From assembly GCF_934754935.1 (NCBI RefSeq), contig NZ_CAKVJB010000013.1, forward strand, positions 1 to 61,906: a stretch of 61,906 bases of DNA, given 5' to 3'. Below the pieces are notes generated by a model. It had not been told where the DNA came from, did no database searches, and was given only the letters and a program-made list of their open reading frames with translations. Position numbers and translations under genes: made by a program. This document shows positions 27,539-35,804 of the stretch, one piece after another. The stretch comes from an uncultured Holdemanella sp. Lineage in GTDB: Bacteria > Bacillota_I > Bacilli_A > Erysipelotrichales > Erysipelotrichaceae. Position 1 is the first letter of the stretch; each line of letters starts with the position of its first letter.

Positions 27539-27967
27539 CTATAGATCTTCGTCGTCATCATCAGAAGCAACTGTGAAATCAGTCAATCCTGTACGACCTT
27601 CACTTAATAATGTATCTTTTAAATCTTGTACATTATCGAAATTATCTTTCATCAATACAGCAGTGATTGCAAGTGGCATATTCATACCAGCAATTACTAA
27701 TGTATTTTGTAGCAATCCTCTTTGATCTAATACATTCAATGCATTTGTAAATGGAGAACCACTCAAAATATCAGCTAATAAAATAACTTGATCATCTTCT
27801 TTGAAATCTTTGATCAACTCAGCAAAGTTAGATGCAAATTCGTCTGCGCTCATTCCGTCCTTTAAGCTTGTAGACAATACATCTTCGCGATCTCCCGTCA
27901 TCATTTTAACGGCACTGTGTAATCCTGGGGCAAATTCGCCATGGCTTACCATAACTACATATTTCAT
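27539..27967 (-). CDS. PTS mannose-family EIIA component (PTS 1)
   Basis: A 142-residue EIIA. The active histidine is in VMVSHGEFAPGLHSAV near residue 9, and the second family motif is VILLADILSGSPFTNAL near 82. It is the first gene of the operon, behind a good sigma-A promoter at 28099-28126, a cre-like site in the leader and inverted repeats upstream of the promoter. GGAGG precedes the ATG. Confidence 0.93.
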   Translation of the reverse strand: MKYVVMVSHGEFAPGLHSAVKMMTGDREDVLSTSLKDGMSADEFASNFAELIKDFKEDDQVILLADILSGSPFTNALNVLDQRGLLQNTLVIAGMNMPLAITAVLMKDNFDNVQDLKDTLLSEGRTGLTDFTVASDDDDEDL

Positions 27968-28014
27968 TATTTTTTCCTCCGCGTTTCTTACTTACTCACA
28001 TTTTACAATAAATA

Positions 28015-28029
28015 TGTTAGCGTTTTCAA
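28015..28029. promoter_or_regulatory. cre-like site in the PTS 1 leader
   Basis: On the minus strand TTGAAAACGCTAACA matches WTGNAANCGNWNNCW at every position. It lies about 65 bases downstream of the predicted transcription start, where bound CcpA would block elongation. Confidence 0.65.
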
Positions 28030-28098
28030 GCACTTTAACACATATTTTCACATATTTTTACGACTTTTAAACATGAGCATCACATAGAATACACATTC

Positions 28099-28126
28099 AT
28101 TATAACCCGATTGTAAACCTTTTCAA
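28099..28126 (-). promoter_or_regulatory. promoter of the PTS 1 operon
   Basis: TTGAAA (28121-28126), 16-base spacer, TATAAT (28099-28104) on the minus strand. This leaves a leader of about 125 bases before EIIA. Confidence 0.7.
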
Positions 28127-28134
28127 TTCTCATA

Positions 28135-28162
28135 TGTCACTACTTTTAAGTGACAAATGTCA
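28135..28162. promoter_or_regulatory. inverted repeats upstream of the PTS 1 promoter, likely activator site
   Basis: TGTCACT (28135-28141), seven bases, AGTGACA (28149-28155), a perfect inverted repeat. It overlaps a second palindrome TGACA-AA-TGTCA (28151-28162). They end nine bases upstream of the -35 box, the place for an activator. The neighbouring NarL-type response regulator is the natural candidate (inference). Confidence 0.5.
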
Positions 28163-28163
28163 T

Positions 28164-28190
28164 TAAAAAAGAAACAGCATTACTGTTTCT
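28164..28190 (-). terminator. terminator of the sensory operon
   Basis: Perfect 8-bp stem AGAAACAG / CTGTTTCT with a five-base loop that includes part of the stop codon, then TTTTTT on the minus strand. Confidence 0.9.
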
Positions 28191-29484
28191 CTAAAAATAT
28201 ATTCAATTCATCATTCAATTTCTGCAAGGTAGATTCAATATCTTCATTCGTATCAATAAGCCTTCGTATCTCGCTATCTGCCATCGAATACAATTGATCA
28301 TATCCATCTATTTTCTTTACTGTGATTGCACGCTCCATCATGTCATCAAAGAAATCCAAATTATAACTTGAATCCATGGGTGCATCCTCTTGAATGTATT
28401 TAGTCACATTTTTTGATGTTGACACATTCTTTAAAACCGATACTCCTTGTGAATACTTAAATAAACTCTCTTGGGTTGTCTCGTCATAACAAAGTAATTT
28501 TAAAAATTCCCAAGCCATTTTTTTGTTTGATGACATTTTACTAATTCCACAAAGTAAACTATCCATTCGAGATACATTATAACCATCAGGTCCTGCTGGC
28601 ATTGGCAAACAATCCCATTCAAAATTCGAATATTTTTTTACACTCCAAGGATATGGTTTATACGTTCTATACTCACTAAACATCATAGGACAAAAGGCAA
28701 CCTTACCCTTATCAAACATTTCACTTGTGACATTCTGATTTCGATTCAAACGGTTTAATTTGCGCACAAAATCAATAGCTGAGTAAACATCATCATTGGA
28801 TAAAGTACACTTCATACTTTCTTCATCATACAACGCCTGTCCATTCGAACTTAATGCATTTTGCCAAGTATATCCATACTCTCCAAACTGATCGATTTCT
28901 CCATCCCCATCCGTATCCACTGTCAACTTTTCGCAGATGGAATAAAAATCATCCCATGTCCAATTGACACTAGGAGTCGTAATTCCATTTTCTTCCAACA
29001 ACGTTTTATTTACGAACATCAAAGTCGGTGAACTTTCATATGGAAGAGCATACTGATGATTATAAATATTACCGGAATTTAATGTTGTTGAAAAATAACG
29101 ACTCTGATCAAAATTAGCATCCGTCTGCATATATGTATCTAATGGTTCTAACATGCCAACCTTGGCATAAGTTGATAAATCATCACTCAAAACCATAAAG
29201 ACATCAGGAAGTTTTCCATCCAAGGCTTCTTTAGAAATCCAGCTTGAATAATCATCTTTTAAAATACCACTCACATATTCTACTTGTACATTCGGATGTG
29301 TTTTCTCAAACCTTTTGATCACATCATCAATGATTTTGCCACTTTTAGGACTTGGAACATTCCAGTTACTACCCGCAAAAACACCAATCGTTAAAACAGT
29401 TGGTTTTTGCGTATAATAAAACATTCCTGCAAGACAAAATACTAATAAAATTGCCAAAAACTTTTTTAGTTGATTTTTCACCAT
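28180..29484 (-). CDS. family 1 extracellular solute-binding protein, membrane-tethered
   Basis: A 434-residue sugar-type binding protein (SBP_bac_1): an N-terminal hydrophobic helix at about 8-27, then a two-lobed domain with VIKRFEKTHPNVQVEYVSG near residue 53, LPDVFMVLSDD near 93 and VNWTWDDFYSICEKL near 173. The N-terminal helix has no lipobox cysteine and no clear cleavage site, so it is probably an uncleaved anchor. No ABC permease or ATPase gene is near. It starts at the stop codon of the response regulator (one-base overlap) as last gene of the sensory operon, so a sensing role rather than transport is inferred. Confidence 0.85.
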   Translation of the reverse strand: MVKNQLKKFLAILLVFCLAGMFYYTQKPTVLTIGVFAGSNWNVPSPKSGKIIDDVIKRFEKTHPNVQVEYVSGILKDDYSSWISKEALDGKLPDVFMVLSDDLSTYAKVGMLEPLDTYMQTDANFDQSRYFSTTLNSGNIYNHQYALPYESSPTLMFVNKTLLEENGITTPSVNWTWDDFYSICEKLTVDTDGDGEIDQFGEYGYTWQNALSSNGQALYDEESMKCTLSNDDVYSAIDFVRKLNRLNRNQNVTSEMFDKGKVAFCPMMFSEYRTYKPYPWSVKKYSNFEWDCLPMPAGPDGYNVSRMDSLLCGISKMSSNKKMAWEFLKLLCYDETTQESLFKYSQGVSVLKNVSTSKNVTKYIQEDAPMDSSYNLDFFDDMMERAITVKKIDGYDQLYSMADSEIRRLIDTNEDIESTLQKLNDELNIFLEKQ

Positions 29485-30140
29485 TATTTATTTCCTCTAG
29501 ACAAATACCAAATCGCAAGTTGGGTACGATCTCTTAATTCTAATTTATCCAGAATCACACTTAAATAATTTCGAATCGTTCCTTCACTAAATCCTAATTT
29601 TTGAGCAATTTCTTTATTGGAATAACCATGCCCGATTTGAGCGATGATTTTTTGTTCCGTATCACTAAAATCATATTCTTTTTCTTCGCCATCGAAACTT
29701 ACTTCAGTATGCGAATTTGCCATCTGCGAAAAGAATTGTGCAACTTTACCTGCAACATTTGGATTGAAACAAGCTCCTCCAGATAAAACATTATGAATGG
29801 CCGTACTTAATTCTTCTAAGGAACATCCTTTCAATAAATATCCACTTGCTCCATATTTTAAGGCATCATAAATATATTCATCATCATCAAACGTTGTTAA
29901 TATGATGACTTTAATATTTGGATATTCTTTTTTCACTATTCGCGTACAATCTACACCACTCATATTTGGCATACGTACATCCATCAAGATAATATCTATA
30001 CTCTCTGTTTTTAATGATTCTAATACTTCTTGTCCACTGCCAACCACTTTTACAACTTCAAAATCCGGATCGGAATCTAAAATGATCTTTAAACTTTCTC
30101 TTATGAGCTGCTGATCATCCGCAATCATGATTTTAACCAT
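29484..30140 (-). CDS. NarL/LuxR-family response regulator
   Basis: A 218-residue regulator. The receiver domain (1-120) has the acidic pair DD at 8-9, the phospho-acceptor Asp in IILMDVRMPNMSG near residue 54 and the KG pair near 103. The C-terminal LuxR-type helix-turn-helix (about 150-212) has GYSNKEIAQKLGFSEGTIRNYLSVI. It overlaps the kinase gene by eight bases. Likely target (inference): the PTS 1 promoter just beyond the end of this operon. Confidence 0.93.
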   Translation of the reverse strand: MVKIMIADDQQLIRESLKIILDSDPDFEVVKVVGSGQEVLESLKTESIDIILMDVRMPNMSGVDCTRIVKKEYPNIKVIILTTFDDDEYIYDALKYGASGYLLKGCSLEELSTAIHNVLSGGACFNPNVAGKVAQFFSQMANSHTEVSFDGEEKEYDFSDTEQKIIAQIGHGYSNKEIAQKLGFSEGTIRNYLSVILDKLELRDRTQLAIWYLSRGNK

Positions 30141-31443
30141 TCTTTTCTCCTCTTCTCATTGGTATTTCTACAATCAATTCAAATCCATTATTTCCGTAAT
30201 AACGAATTCTTCCCTGCAATAAATTAATACGTTCTGCCAAATGATGAATTCCAAAACCTGCTTTTACATTCTTACATCCTTGACCATTATCTTCAATAAT
30301 TATAATCAAATTATTCTCTGCCTGTGCAATCGAAACATATATTTTTGTCGCATGCCCATGTCTTACAGAATTGGTCATTCCTTCTTGCACAACACGATAT
30401 ACAATTTCTTCTTCATCTGCATTCAAATTCACCAAAGGCAAATGACACAAATAAAGAATGGTCACATCAGTCAATTTCTGATAATCCATGATCATCATAT
30501 CCAACGCTTCTTTTAATGAATAACGATCCAACGCATCTGGCTTTAATTTATCCACAGAACGTCTAACATCGGTTAAGCCTCGTTTTGCGCTCTCTTCCAA
30601 TATGCCCAATTGTGCTTTTGTGACATTGACATCCTTATCAATCATGACCTTACAAGCTTCTAAACCAACACTTAACCCCGTTAAAGTATGTCCTAATGTA
30701 TCATGAATCTCTCGAGCAAGCCTATTTCTTTCTTTTGTCTCACCCATTTTTTCACGCAAATTCGCATAGCCCTTTAATTGAATATTCAAACGCTTCAATT
30801 CAGCATTTAAAGCCGCAAATTTTTGTGTTTCATCCATTTGTTTCTGCAAGTACATAAAGATATACGCAATAAATAATACAATATTTAAATTGCTTAAAGT
30901 CACTTCAATTCCAAGTAATAATCCTTGTGTTGTTGAATTATATACAGATAGATATTCTTGAAATGAAATCATTGGAATATAGTTTGATAAATATCCATAG
31001 TTGGAAAGCATGTAAGCCAAAAAGACAAGTATGATGCAAATGGAACGATCAACTGGTTTATCCACATAGAGTAAGCTATCCGCAATAATCAAATATAAGA
31101 TACATGTTGTACTAAAGGATATATTCTTCATAATCAATAAACTCAAAAAGAGTTCAATCAATATAGGAATAATTTGATGGTGATTAAAAAACTTGATTTT
31201 TTTACGCATTGTCACAAAACAGAACAATCCAACAAATCCGAATACAGCTATATAAAAGGATCGAATAGGTACATTAGACAAGGTAGAAATACTCTTAATA
31301 AAATCAGAGGCATAACCGCTTTGTGTCACATGAACTAGCGTATAATACATCACTATTGCGGTGTACCAGACGGTAAAAAAACTAAAGAGCCACATACAGA
31401 CGTAGACAATCCAAACATTATATTTTTTAATATTTTGTATCAT
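30133..31443 (-). CDS. sensor histidine kinase (HisKA_3 / NarX type)
   Basis: A 436-residue kinase. Residues 1-210 hold about six or seven membrane helices with little extracellular loop. A coiled-coil linker follows, then the dimerisation domain with the phospho-accepting histidine in NRLAREIHDTLGHTLTGLS near residue 248. The ATPase domain has the N-box TNSVRHGHATK near 355 and the G-box IIEDNGQGCKNVKAGFGI near 390. Lacking a large outer domain, it probably receives its signal from the binding proteins encoded on both sides. It overlaps the upstream binding-protein gene by four bases. Confidence 0.92.
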   Translation of the reverse strand: MIQNIKKYNVWIVYVCMWLFSFFTVWYTAIVMYYTLVHVTQSGYASDFIKSISTLSNVPIRSFYIAVFGFVGLFCFVTMRKKIKFFNHHQIIPILIELFLSLLIMKNISFSTTCILYLIIADSLLYVDKPVDRSICIILVFLAYMLSNYGYLSNYIPMISFQEYLSVYNSTTQGLLLGIEVTLSNLNIVLFIAYIFMYLQKQMDETQKFAALNAELKRLNIQLKGYANLREKMGETKERNRLAREIHDTLGHTLTGLSVGLEACKVMIDKDVNVTKAQLGILEESAKRGLTDVRRSVDKLKPDALDRYSLKEALDMMIMDYQKLTDVTILYLCHLPLVNLNADEEEIVYRVVQEGMTNSVRHGHATKIYVSIAQAENNLIIIIEDNGQGCKNVKAGFGIHHLAERINLLQGRIRYYGNNGFELIVEIPMRRGEKNG

Positions 31444-32420
31444 TGCCAGCCCTCCGTAGAATAATCTTGAACATTATCTTTTGTGATGATCTGTACAGGA
31501 CTCACTTCATTTTTATTTTGAATTGTTTCTTGAGAAAACAATTTATAAATGATTTCCCCCGCCTTTTTACCAAATGTCTTTGGAGATTGTGCCACAGTTG
31601 CAGCCATCTTCCCTTCTGCAACCATCTCCTTGGCTTCTGGTGTTCCATCAATGCTATATACAAATTTTCCGTCCAGCATATTATTTGCCGAAAGTGCTGC
31701 CATAGCACCCATTGCGCTCGGATCATTTAAACACATCACAACATCAAAATCTTTTCCTTCCTGGATAAAAGATTCCATTTTAGGCATAGCCACCTCTAAT
31801 TGTCCTTCGCATTCAATTCGCTTGACTACTTTATAATTTGGGTTGGACTGAATAGTATCTTCAAACCCTTTAATACGTAAGTAACCAGAACGAGTCGTCG
31901 AATGTTGAAGAAGTACAATATTGGCATAATCCAATTTATTCATCATATCTTTGGCACATTGTACACCTGCATCATAGTTGTCACTGACTATACTATAAGT
32001 CACATATTTATTATCTTTTACTTCTGTATCCACAATAATCACAGGAATATGTTTTTTGTAGGCAAGCTTTAAAGAATCTTTTAAACACTCATAATCAACT
32101 GGCGTAATCACTAAAGCATCCACTTGTTGATCCATTAAATATTGAATTTGTTCCTTCTGCTTCTTTAAACTCATAGCTGGATCTAAAGTAATCAATTGAT
32201 CACCATGTTCTTTGACTACTTTCGAAATCTCCTCATTCACCACTGAATAGAATGTGTTATTGTAGGTCATATATGTTGCACCAATCTTATGTGGTTCTCG
32301 GGAATTATAAATCATATTCGCTTGTGTTATCGTATTGATAAAATAGTTACTTCCAACCGCAAAGGCCAGACAAAATGTGAAACAAAAGATAATATACGCA
32401 AATGATTTTGGCTTATCCAT
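31440..32420 (-). CDS. RbsB-like sugar-binding protein, membrane-tethered sensor component
   Basis: A 326-residue periplasmic-binding-protein-like domain (Peripla_BP_4 type). A hydrophobic helix at about 7-28 has no lipobox cysteine. VDALVITPVDYECLKDSL near residue 100 and IPVIIVDTEVKDNKYVTY near 125 mark the type I binding fold. There is no cognate ABC transporter. It is the first gene of a four-gene unit with kinase, regulator and a second binding protein, comparable in plan to LuxP- or ChvE-like sensing. GGAGG precedes the start. Confidence 0.88.
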   Translation of the reverse strand: MDKPKSFAYIIFCFTFCLAFAVGSNYFINTITQANMIYNSREPHKIGATYMTYNNTFYSVVNEEISKVVKEHGDQLITLDPAMSLKKQKEQIQYLMDQQVDALVITPVDYECLKDSLKLAYKKHIPVIIVDTEVKDNKYVTYSIVSDNYDAGVQCAKDMMNKLDYANIVLLQHSTTRSGYLRIKGFEDTIQSNPNYKVVKRIECEGQLEVAMPKMESFIQEGKDFDVVMCLNDPSAMGAMAALSANNMLDGKFVYSIDGTPEAKEMVAEGKMAATVAQSPKTFGKKAGEIIYKLFSQETIQNKNEVSPVQIITKDNVQDYSTEGWQ

Positions 32421-32440
32421 TCAAATCCTCCTTTCCATAC

Positions 32441-32464
32441 AGAAAATGCCGCATTACTGCGACA
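32441..32464 (-). terminator. terminator between the small winged-helix gene and the sensory operon
   Basis: Minus-strand stem TGTCGCA / TGCGGCA (one G-U) with a four-base loop, followed by TTTTCT. Confidence 0.65.
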
Positions 32465-32791
32465 TTATAAAATCTTTTGTAGAACATATACAAGGATTGC
32501 GATCACAATAGGGACAATAAAAATCATGGAATATCCACGTACAAATTTTGTCTCCAATGCCTTGAATCCTAAATCATCATAATAAAATCTTTCATCATCC
32601 GTCTTACCAACTACACCCTCTTCCATTAAATTTGAAATTGTATAGCTGATTGTTGAAGTTGCATATGGCAAGTTTTTAAATGCACTTACATCCACTGCAC
32701 TCTTTTCATCCACTGCCCCTCTTTTTTTCAAAGTATCCATGACCATTGAAGCAGCCGTTGCCTTGGCCCCTTTTTTTCTTTTTCTAGACAT
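32465..32791 (-). CDS. small winged-helix-like protein with C-terminal membrane anchor
   Basis: A 108-residue protein: a very basic N-terminus (SRKRKKGAKATAAS), a helical region that could be a winged helix (TSTISYTISNLMEEGVVGKTDD near residue 45), and one hydrophobic C-terminal helix at about 88-107. I do not recognise the family. It overlaps the HAD phosphatase gene by eight bases. Confidence 0.7.
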   Translation of the reverse strand: MSRKRKKGAKATAASMVMDTLKKRGAVDEKSAVDVSAFKNLPYATSTISYTISNLMEEGVVGKTDDERFYYDDLGFKALETKFVRGYSMIFIVPIVIAILVYVLQKIL

Positions 32792-33557
32792 TTTCTTTCC
32801 TACTTTCTATATCTATAGCTTGAGCTACACTCTTAACACTCACCCCAAAAGTTTTTAAACTTTCAGGCGCATGATTCATCACATATGTATTGTTTAAATT
32901 TTTTAATATGCATAAATCATTTTCGCCATCCCCAATAAAAATCGCATTTGGAATTGGCAAATGACAAAAAGCTTCCCACTTATTTGTACCTTTTTTTGTG
33001 ATTTCAATATAATCTTTTGAAGTAGCCATGACTTCATAATTTTTAAACAAGTCTTTAAATTGATTTAATAATAAATCTAAATCATCTTCAACATACATAC
33101 TTAATTTAGCCAATCCTAAATTTCGCGTATTTAAATATTCCAATATATCTACATTTGAAAACTGACCTAAACTTGGTTGTTTCTTTTCAAAAATATTAAG
33201 ACGATCTTTACCATAACATGCGATTGGATAGTAGCGATTTCCTAATTCATCTGTATAGAACAAGTCCACCTTATATTCTAGAATCTCTTTACACATTTGA
33301 ATGCCATCATTTAAATCGATTAAAGAAGAATATACATTTTTATCTTTATAATATGCATTGGCCCCATTATCCGTAATCATACATTCACAAGACAATTGAT
33401 ATTTAGAAGCAAGTTCCATACAAAAAGCATGATCTCTTCCTGTCACAAATCCAAATGAATGTTTTTGTGTCCAATGATGAATCGAATTCACGTCTTCCTC
33501 TGTAATAGTTCCATTTGAATCCATTAAAGTTCCATCTAAATCTGAAAGAAACAACAT
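32784..33557 (-). CDS. HAD superfamily (Cof-type) hydrolase
   Basis: A 257-residue phosphatase of the Cof/IIB HAD group. Motif I is FLSDLDGTLMDSNG at the N-terminus, the motif III lysine is near 180, and motif IV is FIGDGENDLCILKNL near 215. The C2B cap lies between. Substrate probably a sugar phosphate or FMN-like compound. It starts on the stop codon of the preceding membrane-protein gene. Confidence 0.88.
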   Translation of the reverse strand: MLFLSDLDGTLMDSNGTITEEDVNSIHHWTQKHSFGFVTGRDHAFCMELASKYQLSCECMITDNGANAYYKDKNVYSSLIDLNDGIQMCKEILEYKVDLFYTDELGNRYYPIACYGKDRLNIFEKKQPSLGQFSNVDILEYLNTRNLGLAKLSMYVEDDLDLLLNQFKDLFKNYEVMATSKDYIEITKKGTNKWEAFCHLPIPNAIFIGDGENDLCILKNLNNTYVMNHAPESLKTFGVSVKSVAQAIDIESRKENV

Positions 33558-34099
33558 TATTTACGACGCTCTTTCTTCGACTTTTTAAATGCCTTTTGTC
33601 TTTCTTGTAGCTTTTCGCCAATTTTCTTAGTAACAACAATTTTATCACGATTGCTCATTAATACTGTGCAATTGTGTGTGATGACACCATTTTTAAATTC
33701 AAAATTTGCGAGCATGCGATAACGGTAATATGTATCTTCAAAGAAGAAGCCATCTTCTGTAAAATAAACACGGCGATGTGTATATGAATCAATAGCTAAT
33801 CCTAAAAATACAAGTCCTATGCATCCGTATGCTAAATAGTAATAATAGGTTTGTCCATTAGTAGCTAATGTTGGAGCCATGAACATTAAAATAAATGCCA
33901 CAACAGCCATCGCAACCATGACCCATACCCAATATCCACCATCTACCATTGTTTCATAATGTTTATGTGAATTTTTAAAGTTTTCAAATTCTTTTTTATA
34001 AGCAATTCCACCTTTTAAACTTTGATAAAAAATGAATGCCATATATCCAACTAATACCACACCAACTATGACTTTAAAAAATATATTATTTGAATCCAT
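33557..34099 (-). CDS. membrane protein of unknown function
   Basis: A 180-residue protein with three membrane segments (about 8-26, 55-73 and 85-103) followed by a soluble domain with the pattern RRVYFTEDGFFFEDTYYRYRM, like a membrane-associated PH-like fold, and a lysine-rich tail. I do not recognise the family. It is the first gene of a three-gene unit with the HAD phosphatase and the small anchored protein. Confidence 0.75.
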   Translation of the reverse strand: MDSNNIFFKVIVGVVLVGYMAFIFYQSLKGGIAYKKEFENFKNSHKHYETMVDGGYWVWVMVAMAVVAFILMFMAPTLATNGQTYYYYLAYGCIGLVFLGLAIDSYTHRRVYFTEDGFFFEDTYYRYRMLANFEFKNGVITHNCTVLMSNRDKIVVTKKIGEKLQERQKAFKKSKKERRK

Positions 34100-34129
34100 A
34101 AATCATTCTCCTTCTTAACCACAATAAGC

Positions 34130-34155
34130 ATTATAGCATCATTTCATGCTATAAT
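34130..34155. promoter_or_regulatory. symmetric divergent promoter/operator
   Basis: ATTATAGCAT (34130-34139), six bases, ATGCTATAAT (34146-34155): a perfect 10-bp inverted repeat whose arms each end in TATAAT reading outward. It lies midway between the divergent membrane-protein and thioesterase genes, so it may hold both -10 boxes or an operator. Confidence 0.5.
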
Positions 34156-34178
34156 AAAAGCGTTGTTGGAGGTAGTTT

Positions 34179-34610
34179 ATGGAAGAAAATATGCTGGCGT
34201 TAATGAAACGTTTAAATAGTTCAAGTCAATTTCTTCAAAGCAATGACATGCGTGTTACAGAAGTTCGTCATGGTTTTGCGAAAGTAGAGATGATTATTGA
34301 TGAACAAATTTTAAATATACATGGCTTTGTCCATGGTGGAGCCCTATTCTCTTTGGCAGACACAGTAGCAGGCGCTGCAAGCTTTGCGACAGGAAGAGAT
34401 AGTGTTACACTTACGGGTACAATCAATTATATTAAGCCTGGGCGTGGTGGTAAATTAATTGGAATTGCCCAAGAAATTTCAAGCGGAAGAACAACAGGAG
34501 TTTATGAGGTATTCATCTTTAACGATGAAAATGTACTTCTTTCTCGTGCCACATTCACAATGTTCTTCTTAGATTCAGACAAGATGAAAAAAAAGAAAGA
34601 GCAGAAATAA
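34179..34610 (+). CDS. PaaI-family hotdog thioesterase
   Basis: A 143-residue acyl-CoA thioesterase of the hotdog fold. FVHGGALFSLADTVAGAAS near residue 50 contains the family HGG and catalytic acidic residue, and GTINYIKPGRGGKLIG follows near 87. Substrate unknown. Single gene with GGAGG before the ATG and a terminator holding its stop codon. Confidence 0.88.
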   Translation: MEENMLALMKRLNSSSQFLQSNDMRVTEVRHGFAKVEMIIDEQILNIHGFVHGGALFSLADTVAGAASFATGRDSVTLTGTINYIKPGRGGKLIGIAQEISSGRTTGVYEVFIFNDENVLLSRATFTMFFLDSDKMKKKKEQK

Positions 34611-34621
34611 GCTGCTCTTTT
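34598..34621. terminator. bidirectional terminator between the thioesterase gene and dnaJ
   Basis: Perfect 7-bp stem AGAGCAG / CTGCTCT with a seven-base loop that holds the plus-strand stop codon. TTTTC follows on plus; TTCTTTTTTTT follows on minus. Confidence 0.85.
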
Positions 34622-34624
34622 CAT

Positions 34625-35737
34625 TTACTTAAATGCTCTTTTAAATCTTTCAAAAGGCGATTCGGCTTGTCCAGATTTTAATTCTTCGTATAGCTCTCTT
34701 TCTCTACGAGATACTTTACGTGGAATTTCAACCTGTACTTCTACAAATTCATCCCCTTGTCCTGAACGTGCTTTTACACCTTTTCCTTTTAGACGGAATT
34801 TAGTGTTCGGCTGTGTTCCTTCAGGAATCTTCAATTCAACATCACCATACACAGTTGGTACTTGAATTGTACATCCAATTGTCGCATCAATTGAACTAAT
34901 TGGAACTTTAATGAAGATGTTATTGTCTTCACGTTTGAAAGTAGGATGTGGTGTAACCATAATTTCGATGTATAAATCGCCATTAGGTCCTCCATTTGTT
35001 CCTCTCTCTCCTTTTCCTGGAATACGAATCTGTTGACCTGATTGAATTCCTGCTGGAATTTTAATATCCAATTTTACACGACGGTGCTCATATCCTTTAC
35101 CATGACAATGTGAGCATGCACGTGTAACTTTCTTACCTGTACCATGACAATCTGGACATACGCTTTGTTGCTGAATCACACCAAATGGTGTTCTTTGTTG
35201 AGACATAACATATCCAGAACCATGGCATGTAGGACATGTCTGTACATCACTTGGGCTTTCTGCTCCAGATCCGTTACAATGTTTACATGTTTCATCGACA
35301 TCCAATGAAATCGTTTCTGTTTTGCCAAAAATTGAATCCATGAAATCAATGCGCATCTGCATGTAACGGTCTTGTCCTTGTCGCGGTTGATTGCTTGAAC
35401 GGCGAGATCCTCCACCGCCAAATCCTCCACCAAAGAACGAACCGAAGATGTCTCCTAAATCACCAAAGTCTGTGAATCCGCCAGAGAATCCACCACCTTG
35501 TCCAAAGGCTCCATCCATACCTGCATGACCAAATTGGTCATATGTAGCACGCTTTTTCTCATCGCTTAATACTTCGTAAGCTTCATTGATTTCCTTGAAC
35601 TTATCTTCAGCTCCAGGTTCATGATTTCGATCGGGGTGATATTTCATGGCCAATTTTCGATAGGCCTTTTTAATTTCATCTGGTGTAGCACTTTTACTTA
35701 CACCAAGCACTTCATAATAGTCACGTTTTTCTGCCAT
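34625..35737 (-). CDS. dnaJ: chaperone DnaJ
   Basis: A 370-residue type I Hsp40. The J domain has YHPDRNH near residue 33 with the HPD triad. A Gly/Phe-rich linker follows at about 70-115. Four zinc-binding CxxCxGxG repeats lie at about 145-210 (CKHCNGSG, CPTCHGSG, CPDCHGTG, CSHCHGKG), then the C-terminal substrate-binding domains. It delivers unfolded proteins to DnaK and stimulates its ATPase. GGAGGG precedes the start. Last gene of the heat-shock operon. Confidence 0.98.
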   Translation of the reverse strand: MAEKRDYYEVLGVSKSATPDEIKKAYRKLAMKYHPDRNHEPGAEDKFKEINEAYEVLSDEKKRATYDQFGHAGMDGAFGQGGGFSGGFTDFGDLGDIFGSFFGGGFGGGGSRRSSNQPRQGQDRYMQMRIDFMDSIFGKTETISLDVDETCKHCNGSGAESPSDVQTCPTCHGSGYVMSQQRTPFGVIQQQSVCPDCHGTGKKVTRACSHCHGKGYEHRRVKLDIKIPAGIQSGQQIRIPGKGERGTNGGPNGDLYIEIMVTPHPTFKREDNNIFIKVPISSIDATIGCTIQVPTVYGDVELKIPEGTQPNTKFRLKGKGVKARSGQGDEFVEVQVEIPRKVSRRERELYEELKSGQAESPFERFKRAFK

Positions 35738-35761
35738 GTGAATCCCTCCATACGATACGAA

Positions 35762-35786
35762 GAAGTTCTAGCAAGGCTAGAACTTC
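35762..35786 (-). other. long perfect hairpin between dnaK and dnaJ
   Basis: GAAGTTCTAGC / GCTAGAACTTC, an 11-bp perfect stem with a three-base loop, in the 67-base gap. It is followed by TTCGTATCG rather than a T-run, so it is more likely an mRNA-stability or partial-attenuation element than a strong terminator. Confidence 0.7.
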
Positions 35787-35804
35787 AAATGTTGCTTATT
35801 TATT

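Noticed and set aside
28180..32420. ABC sugar transporter operon
   Set aside because: Two binding proteins are present but no permease or ATPase gene; the kinase and regulator occupy the middle.
35762..35786. Terminator separating dnaK and dnaJ
   Set aside because: The stem is perfect but lacks a U-tract, so a strong terminator is not supported.
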